This document shows positions 55,700 to 64,000 of a stretch of DNA of 64,000 nucleotides, piece by piece. The stretch is from NCBI GenBank assembly GCA_963277665.1, contig OY728136.1, positions 1,973,270,576-1,973,334,575 on the forward strand. The letters are read 5' to 3'. The notes under the pieces are model-generated. The model was not told the origin of the DNA, ran no database searches, and saw only the letters and a list, made by a program, of their open reading frames with translations. The stretch is from Viscum album (lineage: Eukaryota; Streptophyta; Magnoliopsida; Santalales; Viscaceae). How positions within the stretch are numbered: position 1 is the stretch's first letter; each line of letters begins with the position of its first letter. A program made the position numbers and the translations under genes.

Positions 55700-56250
55700 G
55701 AATATAAGCTATTGAGTTTTGTATAGAGTTTATTCTTACTATCACTGATCATATTAAAAAACCTATCTAGATAATGGATAATATCGAATATTATATACTC
55801 TTGGAACTGTTCATGTGATGGTTTGATGCATTTTTTAGTCTGATCATCGTGTGGGGTTTACCTAAAAGAACTATTAGACATTCTTCTTCAATAATTTCCT
55901 TCATGGAACCCAATAAACTAATAAGGACATAGAGGTTGTGTACATTATTCAAGAGGTTATTTAGGTGATATATTATGTTACCTCTCTCCAATCATTTAAG
56001 GTTCATGATAATTTTGACAATATATGAGATCAGTATAGTCAATGTATTTTAGGATATTCTGAAAAAACCTATTCATTATTTGATGAATATGTTAATGTTG
56101 GACTCATTTTCTATGTTATTTCTTCAGGAAATCTCTAATGTGATGAACTTGATAGAGTATACACCACTTGAGAAGATTTCACCTTCTTTGGGGTCTAGTT
56201 TAGAATTATCTAAAAACATAAATAATTGTTATAAAAAATTTTAGTAGGGT
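55700..56250 (+). pseudogene. pol: Ty3/gypsy reverse transcriptase remnant
   Basis: AIEFCIEFILTITDHIKKP and SLIIVWGLPKRTI match REVEFxIDLxPGxxPISKxP and [13 protein letters not shown]. The Glu-to-Trp distance is 46 codons, against 47 in the intact chromovirus above. KDIEVVYIIQEV, then EKTYSLFDEYVNVGLIFYVI and DELDRVY follow where [13 protein letters not shown], the [21 protein letters not shown] block and MDLMNxVF are expected, and the predicted active-site position (about 56200) holds no DD pair. Several stops and frame changes are present. Confidence 0.5.
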
Positions 56251-56900
56251 AGTGACCAACAGACCAACCAAGAAAGAGTTTTCTCACCTCCTATAATGAG
56301 GATAAATTGCTTTCAGATTTACCATTTTTTGTATCTATTGAAGGTTTTATTGAATGTTGTAAGTGTCTATCTTGATATTTTTAATGATTTGTTATTGGTT
56401 TTAATAGATAATTTATTAATAAATGGACTTGGTAAACCCTAAAAATTTTATGGAGGATATTAAAAATAACATTTATATTCAATTGAAATGAAAATTACAA
56501 AAATGATAATTCTACATGAATATTTAAAATAAAATTCTGGTCATGTTTCTAATTTGTTAGGTATTACAAATGTGGATTCCTTCAGCAGTATCTATACATG
56601 TTCTATTAATATTTGAACAATGATATTCGTATTATGGTTTATAGCATGAAGTGACATATTACATTGAAATTTTATCTATTGATCATAACAAGAGGATTGG
56701 ATTATTATCACTTTTAACATTGAGGGGAGGTAGAATTATGTTTTCTCTATCAATTCATATAATATCGAGAGTCTTTCTATTGTGTATAAGAACTAAATTT
56801 CACAAAGATGATATAAAATGTAATATATATTTTGGTTTAATTTATGATAATTAAATAAAGGCTCATTTATGCAATACTCTAAATATATTATTCCCCCAAT

Positions 56901-56934
<34 letters not shown>
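56901..56934. repeat. Perfect (ATA)n/(TAT)n palindrome
   Basis: ATAATAATAATAATAAT is followed at once by its reverse complement ATTATTATTATTATTAT, making a 34-bp perfect inverted repeat that can form a cruciform. Confidence 0.9.
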
Positions 56935-58499
56935 ATCACTACATATGTTAATATTTAAATACCATTTGATAAAAATCAATCAATATTTATTAAAAATATT
57001 TTAAATTATATACCACTTTCGATGGTACCTTACTTATTTCTATCAATACTCCTTAGTATTTATCAAACATTAAATAATAAAATATTTATTAAAATAAATT
57101 AATAATACCTTCACTAATCTCATGAACTAAAAGTTAATTAAATATTAATCAAAGTAAATAAATATTTATATAACTCTCTTCACTAAATTTGTGCATAATG
57201 AAAAAAATATTGGTTAACTCCTGAATAATAGTGATAAAATTCTTCTCTCATATTCTCACATTGAATATCTAGTGATTTAATTTCTGTGATTAAATTATCT
57301 TGGATAATTAATATTCATAAATGTTAGAATAACATTTATTATTAATATTTAATTCACTATAATTAACTGTGAATCTAGATAATCTTAGTGTTTAACCCTC
57401 TAGTCCTCTATCTAAATGGAATTTTTTAAATTAAACTAATTTCCATGTTCACCTTCTAACAACTCATTAAAAACCCAATATAAAGTGATGTTAATTTTGA
57501 AATGTAAATAACCCTGCAAAAATACAACTTTGATATTTAAAAACCTTTTTCAATATACAATAAACTATGATGTACAATTTTCCATCATGTTATATTCTTG
57601 ATTTAGGATTATTTTACCACCTGAAATGGACATGTTGGTGATATTCTATGGGAATTAATTTAATCAGGTTTTTAAATTTTAATAAATGGGCCAAAGATAT
57701 CATCCTTTAAGGATACTAAAGTGACAAATAAAATATCTCTAACATTTAGCTAATATCATATCACTTATGATTCACCAAACATATTTTACCTCATAATGAT
57801 AAAATATCATCACAATTTTAATTTTTACATTAATGTTCAAAAATCATGATATATATTAATAGTAATATCAGTATAAAGAACAATACATGTGTCCATAGAT
57901 TAAAATATCTAATGGCACATATAACATGTGGAATTATTATTTTTGTGTATATTTTAATATCCGTATATCTTAGAGAACTAAAATGATAATTTTATTAGAT
58001 AAGACTTGTTATATTCGGATACTCCACTACCAAATAGTCAAACATTATCTATTTCCCATCAAATTGATTTCATAAAGACCACAACATATGAGTTAGGATT
58101 ATTATCATAACATTTATACATTATAATTATAATGGGGAACTACTTTAACATATTCTTTTTATAAATATTATATATAAATTATCACATTAATGTAATATAA
58201 AATAAAAATATTCACATGATGCGATATATATTGATATTCAGGTAATCCAAAGTACAAATTCTTTTAGTTCTTGGTCAGTAACTACAACAAATGATCACAT
58301 ACACTAAAACCATCTACTATCTCACAAATCGTTATCCCTAACATGCTAAATATTCATATACAATTGTATTGAAATGGATTTAGTCCCGAAAAAAAACACA
58401 CAGAACTATTCATCATGTTTTGAATTCACTCTTTCGTGCTAATACCTTAATTAGTGATATAATAGAGTATTTAGATTTTTCCCCATTTTATTGAAATAA
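56935..58499. other. AT-rich relic DNA, no gene recognised
   Basis: Probably the 3' region and 3' LTR of the minus-strand copia remnant that follows, but I can place no LTR edge. Confidence 0.3.
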
Positions 58500-59570
58500 A
58501 ATTAGAAATAATACCATAGTCTTAAATTTATAATAAAATATTTATTATTATAATAAATTATTATAACATTGGAATGCTGGAATATTGAAAACCTAAATTT
58601 TTAATCTGTTTTTTATGTAGCACCAAAAAACAAAACATATCATGCCTATATAGAAATGGATACCACAGTAATTAACTTGATTCTATTGCTGACTTACTTA
58701 TCCTTAATATGATATATAAGATAAAATTGTTCTATACATAAAAAATTTATTCTAACCCCTTGATGACTAGTATTCCATCTTCATTATATACTAGGTACAT
58801 ATCCTTTTTCACATTCATAACAACTATTGAAAATTTATGATTTATAACTTATGTAGTTATCTTGGTTATATTTGTTATTTTATCACTATGATTCATGTAT
58901 AAGAAATATATATTCATAGAAAATATCATCAAATATATGATAGATTCCATTCAACCAATAATATGTAATTCTATTCATTATATTGATATCATCATATTCC
59001 AATAGATGTCATCTTGGAGAGATTTTTTCACTTTGTGACATAAGAAACAATTCCATCTTGAATTATTCAATGTTTTCCTATTCAATTCATTATTAATATA
59101 TATATTTTTAACTGATATAACAGATCATTTTGATTTATGTCAGATGATATTTTCTACCAAAACCTTATATGAATAAATAATTAATTCATGTAGAAATTGT
59201 TTTATCTTATTTTAGCTCACTAAAATACATAATATCTATTTTTATGTTTTATTGATATATCAAACATATAAAACTAATGAGCTCCCACTATACTCTTATA
59301 GACACATGAATTAAATTAATTCATTATAATTATAATTTCTGTTATATCATCATTAAAATGCACATTTTGTGATCATAATGCTAGATTCAAGTTGTAAATT
59401 AGTCTACAAAACATGAATGCCTTGTTAGATTTTTTGGTGTCACAAACCCTTCTTTTTGTAGTGCATATACATCTTGATCAACGTTTATGTTTGGGAATAT
59501 GGTCTTACAATCCATTTCTCAAATTACAATGCAATGAAAGATTTCTATTTCAAGTTGAATAGTAATTTAT
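58500..59570 (-). pseudogene. pol: Ty1/copia RT and RNase H remnant (element 4)
   Basis: Minus-strand blocks appear in copia order: CRLIYNLNLAL near 59400 (LxKSLYGLKQA), NSCVYKSIVGA then FYMFDIS at about 59275-59257 (YVDD region, now YMFD), and KKDMYLVYNEDGILVIKG at 58812-58755 (start of RNase H, TKDxMLVYxxxxLxVxGYSDSD). The active-site to RNase H distance of about 160 codons is right for copia. Stops are dense. Integrase and Gag would lie at higher coordinates but are not recognisable. Confidence 0.5.
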
Positions 59571-62500
59571 TTTCTCATAATGAAGGATAAAAATATTTCA
59601 TCTTTTATTATATCAAGACATGTTTATAAGCATTTAGTAATCAATAATACCTTATATGCATAAAAATTAACATATATGTCTTGTTTTTTCTTGAATAGCT
59701 TTCAATATATTTACAATTACAAGGGAAACCCCTAAAATATATAACTCATTTTATATTCGTAGATTCCATTTTATATCTAATATGAAAATTCATATCATGT
59801 TTTGTATTAACATAATTCATCCATATAAGATTTATTATTTTTATTGAATAAAATATCACATAATAAGTGGAATAAAAACAACTACATTGGTTTTAACATT
59901 GCTTTAAAATACGGGACACTAGAATAACTCCTCCACAAAAATCTTCAAGTGTTTTTGTCCCTATGTTGTCTTATATGCGTATAGAGCTTTGAATTCATTT
60001 ATGTTTTATTTATTTCAAAACCTAATAATATAATTAGTTCTATAAAACATAAATATAGTCAATAATTCTACAAATATGTTTATATCCAAGTGATTTAAAA
60101 ATAAAAATTTTAATTTAAGATAATTTACTATAATCCACTTACAGTTTTTATGTATGTTTGATGCTAAAATATTCATTAACAAAATTTTCACATAAAAACA
60201 CATGTAACTCAGGAATAATGGATAATTTATCATATTCTATATTATATGAAATTCATTAGTGAATGTAGTCAGTATATAGTTATATTTTATTCTTATATTT
60301 CTAAAACATGTCTAAAATGGTGTTATGGAAGACATAAAATATATATATTTATATCACCCATCTATGATCCTCATTTTACAATGATCAAAACAGTGATTTG
60401 TATAAGTAAATTAATCTGTTTAAATACCTCCAATGAATATTTTAATTAACAATAAATTCTTCATTGTTATGTTATCTATATAGATTGTCTAATGTTTCTA
60501 ATTTATTTTACAAATTATATTCATCACAACCACTTTACATTCTGAAGACCACATTAATTAATCTCCTAAACTAAGCGAACATAAATCTCTATTCTTTATA
60601 GAATAGATTGCATATAATGTTTTTAGAAAATAATAGATGAATTATTACATATTGAATTTAATTTTAATTGTTTATCTGTGTAAAATCTAATTTTTAAATA
60701 AATTAACAAAAATTTTAAGCTCCAATGTGTAAAAAAATCCCACTGGGTGTAAGCATGAAATAAATTTCAGTTTTTCTTTAACAATAATTATCTTTCAACC
60801 ATGGGACATTATTTGAGTATGATATTTTTACAGTCATAATTAATTACTTTTGTTTGATACTTATGAATCATTAATTATTAAACGATTAATGTGTATGAAA
60901 TATGATAACAACATTCATTTAAAAATGATATAATATCACATTGTGCTACAAAATGGGCACTATGATAACTGTTTTGGCAGCACATAATAAAAAAAATTGC
61001 GAATAAATTTATTACACAATGTGACATTGTTTAATCATCTTAACTAACTTATGAACCACCCCTCCTCATGATATATAAATATTTTAACTTTATTATCTTA
61101 ATTTTTATATTAAAAAATTGTTATTGTGTATTTATAAAAATATGTAGTGTATTATGTTTAGTACCCAAGATGAAAGAAAAAAAATATTACTTACATTAAT
61201 AAAAGTACATATACTATATGTTTCTTCATTTATTATCATTTTTTATAGTGTCTCTACCTATGACATTTTTTCCCACATTTCAAGAATATTTCCTCTAGTT
61301 CATTACAATATCTCTGAATGTTTTGTCTCTATGAAAAAAATGTCAACAAAATCATTGAGTCTAAACATGTCATAAGCTTTGAAAAATTTATTTTCACTTC
61401 ATTAACCATTATTGGTTGTGGAACCATATTCCAAGAAATCCATATAGGCTTAATATAATATTTTCAAAATGTTTTTGAGTAGCTTCCTCGTACTATTTAT
61501 TTTTTAATTATTAATTAATATAGAGAATCGATGTGGTATAAATGATAATATTATATCAATGAAAAATTTCATATCCATATTAATGACCAAAATTACTAAT
61601 GGGTTTCTATAATTAAACATTATTAAGTAAAAATCAATAGATTGGTGCTCATTTTTTAGTTTACATTCTTATAGTTTATTGAAAATATCATTGATCTTAG
61701 GCCTATATTTCTAATTTTTTAATTATAAACGATTTGTTTTCAAGGAATATGAATCCATGTATTTATCATTCATGTTAGTCTCTCAATATTTATCAAATAA
61801 CAATATTCAATGATAATTTAAATCATCCTCTATGTATCTTTTATATATTCCATTTTTACCATCAGTTTCACACAAACATGCCTCATCATGAATAGTGGCA
61901 TCCAATACTTAATACAAATTTTTCAATAGTACTGTAGTGTACAAGAGACTATTTTACATTGGGAATTTTTTTCCAGAATATATCTTTTCTATTCCTAGAA
62001 TCATTGTAGTATTCAAAATTTTTAGATTTTTATTTTATTCAATGTACAGAATTCTATATTTTTATATTATCGTGATAATAAATTCTAACATGATAATTTT
62101 TTTATCAGTATCACACTATTTTATCCAATCCCAATACCCCTAATCATTAGATTTAGAATGCCTTGTTACTTGATTATTATATTTTAAAGGATCCATAATC
62201 CCCTTATATAAACCTAGACATAGGGCTTCTCAAAATATTCAATATTATTTTGGTAGGATTTTTCTATCATCCAAATTGACTCATTGTTCACCAATTTTTT
62301 GAGGGCCCCCAACATTGAAATCTAATAATCATATATAATCAAAATTTTCCACTATTTTATATAATGTTATATATATGTATATACTCTTGATTATAAATAG
62401 GAAAACTAATCACGATACATTCATTATAAATCTCAAATAAATGAATGCATCCTAATAAAGACTAGCATAATAAATGGATATATGGTTGTTTTCCAAATCT

Positions 62501-63747
62501 TGTTATGGAATGTGATTTTCACATTTATACATTCATTAATGGATTTTTTATATCCTTTCAAAGAATCTTATTATCTTTATTCTCCAATGGATTTTGAATA
62601 TGATTTAGAAATTTCCAAATTAACTAGATAGTTCGTCAAATCTAATTTACAAATAATATTCTTATTATTTTTCATTTTTGTAGGATTTATATTTTATTAC
62701 CTTTATGTGATCATTATTAATCTACCAAGTAAGCGTTTCATAACCTAAATTCATATATTACTATAAAATAATAAATAAAAAAAATTGGTCATATGATCAT
62801 GGTCATTTAACAGTTTCTTGGTTTCTTAAGTGTAGAGAAACTATTATTATCCAATAAGGAAAAACTCTTTAAATTGATGTTTCACAAGAGATAGAATATC
62901 CCTTGGTCAACATGTGCATATCCTTGGTAGTTTCAAACTAAACATGAGTTATAAAACATCTCCTCTCACAAGTACCTTGGTTATTTACAAATTCTTACTC
63001 ACCTATAGATAAGGGGTACCCGAGGTGGAGGGATGCACAAAATGAACGTTGGAAACAGTCATCCATATATAATATGGTAGGAAGGGATGAAACATATATG
63101 ATCAAATTTAATTCAATAATAAATTATAATAAAACACTCAGGTAATAAATAATTAAACTAAATAAACCCAACACATACATAGATCTGGAAATCCCATGAT
63201 TAATCAAATCATGTGATTAAAATACATTTAGACTTACTAACATTCATTTAAATTTATTCCTTTTATGAAAAAATTACACAAATTGGAAAATTAATATTCT
63301 AATTAATAAAATAAAACTTTTATCTTATTATCATTTAAATTCTATCCTTGACATAATAACCCTTTATTATTTTTAATAAATTCAGTTATTTTATATTTTC
63401 AATTAAAAATAATGATGTCCACAAAATGTACATCTAATACTACCTGACATATACCTCTATATGTTATATTGAGTTCATTACTAGAATTTAAAATATTTTG
63501 GGAAGATGTTATAGGATATAATGTATATACCATTCTTTATAATATTAAAATAATTTATAGAATTTAATATTTAAATTATATTTTATATAACCAAATAGAT
63601 TGTGGGACTTTTGATTTGAATGAAAATTATCATATATTTTTTACTTGTTCATCATGTATTCCCCAATTTATTATCATGGATTACACAACATGTGATTCCA
63701 TGGGTCCAGCAACATAGTCTACGCAACATGAATGACCACATGGCTCC

Positions 63748-63750
<3 letters not shown>
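59571..63750. other. AT-rich relic DNA, no gene recognised
   Basis: Small ORFs at 60015, 60246, 61154 and 61937 have no family features and normal chance lengths for DNA this AT-rich. A word near 61048 (CTTATGAACCACCCCTCCTC) resembles one phased LTR motif, so decayed LTR sequence may be present. Confidence 0.35.

Positions 63751-63792
<42 letters not shown>
63751..63792. repeat. (TA)21 microsatellite
   Basis: Twenty-one uninterrupted TA units; probably variable in length between individuals. Confidence 0.95.
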
Positions 63793-63794
<2 letters not shown>

Positions 63795-64000
63795 AATAGT
63801 GTATTATTTCTAATGCACATGAAGTAAAAAAAATTAAAAGTAATATTACATGTTGTGTAGTCTAGATTTCAAAATTATTCTATTTATTCAGAATTTAAAT
63901 CCACACAACACCCTAAAAAAGCACTCGATGTGTACCTAGTGTGGAAATACACCTATTAAACAAAGTGTGTATCTAACAATACTCCATATAGTTTATTTCA

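Noticed and set aside
56340..56400. YLDIFNDLLLVLIDN resembling a gypsy RT active site (FIDD)
   Set aside because: Position does not fit the spacing from the fingers motifs at 55.71-55.87 kb, which predicts the active site near 56200; likely coincidence.

Overview
The window looks like plant nuclear heterochromatin built almost entirely of nested, decayed LTR retrotransposons. The evidence is plant-type Ty3/gypsy chromovirus and Ty1/copia proteins, primer-binding sites matching initiator tRNA-Met, UBN2-type copia Gag, very long LTRs and AT-rich base composition. I found no host protein gene, rRNA or tRNA gene that I can defend. The species cannot be named from sequence alone.

Layout. (1) 1-8511, minus strand: a Tekay/Del-like chromovirus with about 3.03 kb LTRs; the left LTR is cut by the window edge. 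One gag-pol reading frame (4979 down to 513) carries seven in-frame stops and no net frameshift. The LTRs differ at 19 of 467 aligned sites, so it is among the youngest insertions. (2) 8512 to about 11900, plus strand: a related LTR interrupted by element 1. (3) About 11950-13975 and 23046-24560, minus strand: an old copia element split by (4) 13976-23040, plus strand, a complete but dead copia element. (5) About 25950-30268 plus 42178-42555: a roughly 4.7 kb LTR-like unit (A) split by (6) 30269-42172, minus strand, a Sirevirus-like copia element with 1.5 kb LTRs, a perfect 5-bp target-site duplication and a decayed extra ORF region downstream of pol. (7) About 43907-48550: a second LTR-like unit (B) of nearly equal length. 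(8) 48960-50253: a solo copia-LTR-like repeat and the integrase/chromodomain end of a gypsy element, followed at 50292 by its LTR (C). (9) 50292-64000: mostly AT-rich relic DNA with a gypsy RT remnant near 55.7-56.2 kb and a copia RT/RNase H remnant near 58.5-59.6 kb.

The most interesting signal lies in the LTRs. Four gypsy-type LTRs in both orientations (element 1, D at 9.3 kb, A, B) share a TATA position, then a candidate splice donor 177-178 bp downstream, then a short CTACCGYCTCC-like motif 365-369 bp from TATA. That motif recurs two to four times at 186-202 bp steps, about a plant nucleosome repeat. A fifth LTR (C) keeps the TATA-to-donor spacing but no clear motif. In element 1 the donor pairs with a good acceptor two bases before the gag ATG, so the inferred leader intron would remove the primer-binding site. 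The copia element at 30-42 kb carries in each LTR a 22-bp-period array of GAAnnTTC dyads and a G-box upstream of its TATA, which suggests stress-responsive transcription.

How the genes work together: Gag would form particles; protease, reverse transcriptase, RNase H and integrase would copy and insert the element; and the chromovirus chromodomain would steer integration. Every element here is inactivated by stops or by loss of catalytic or zinc-binding residues.
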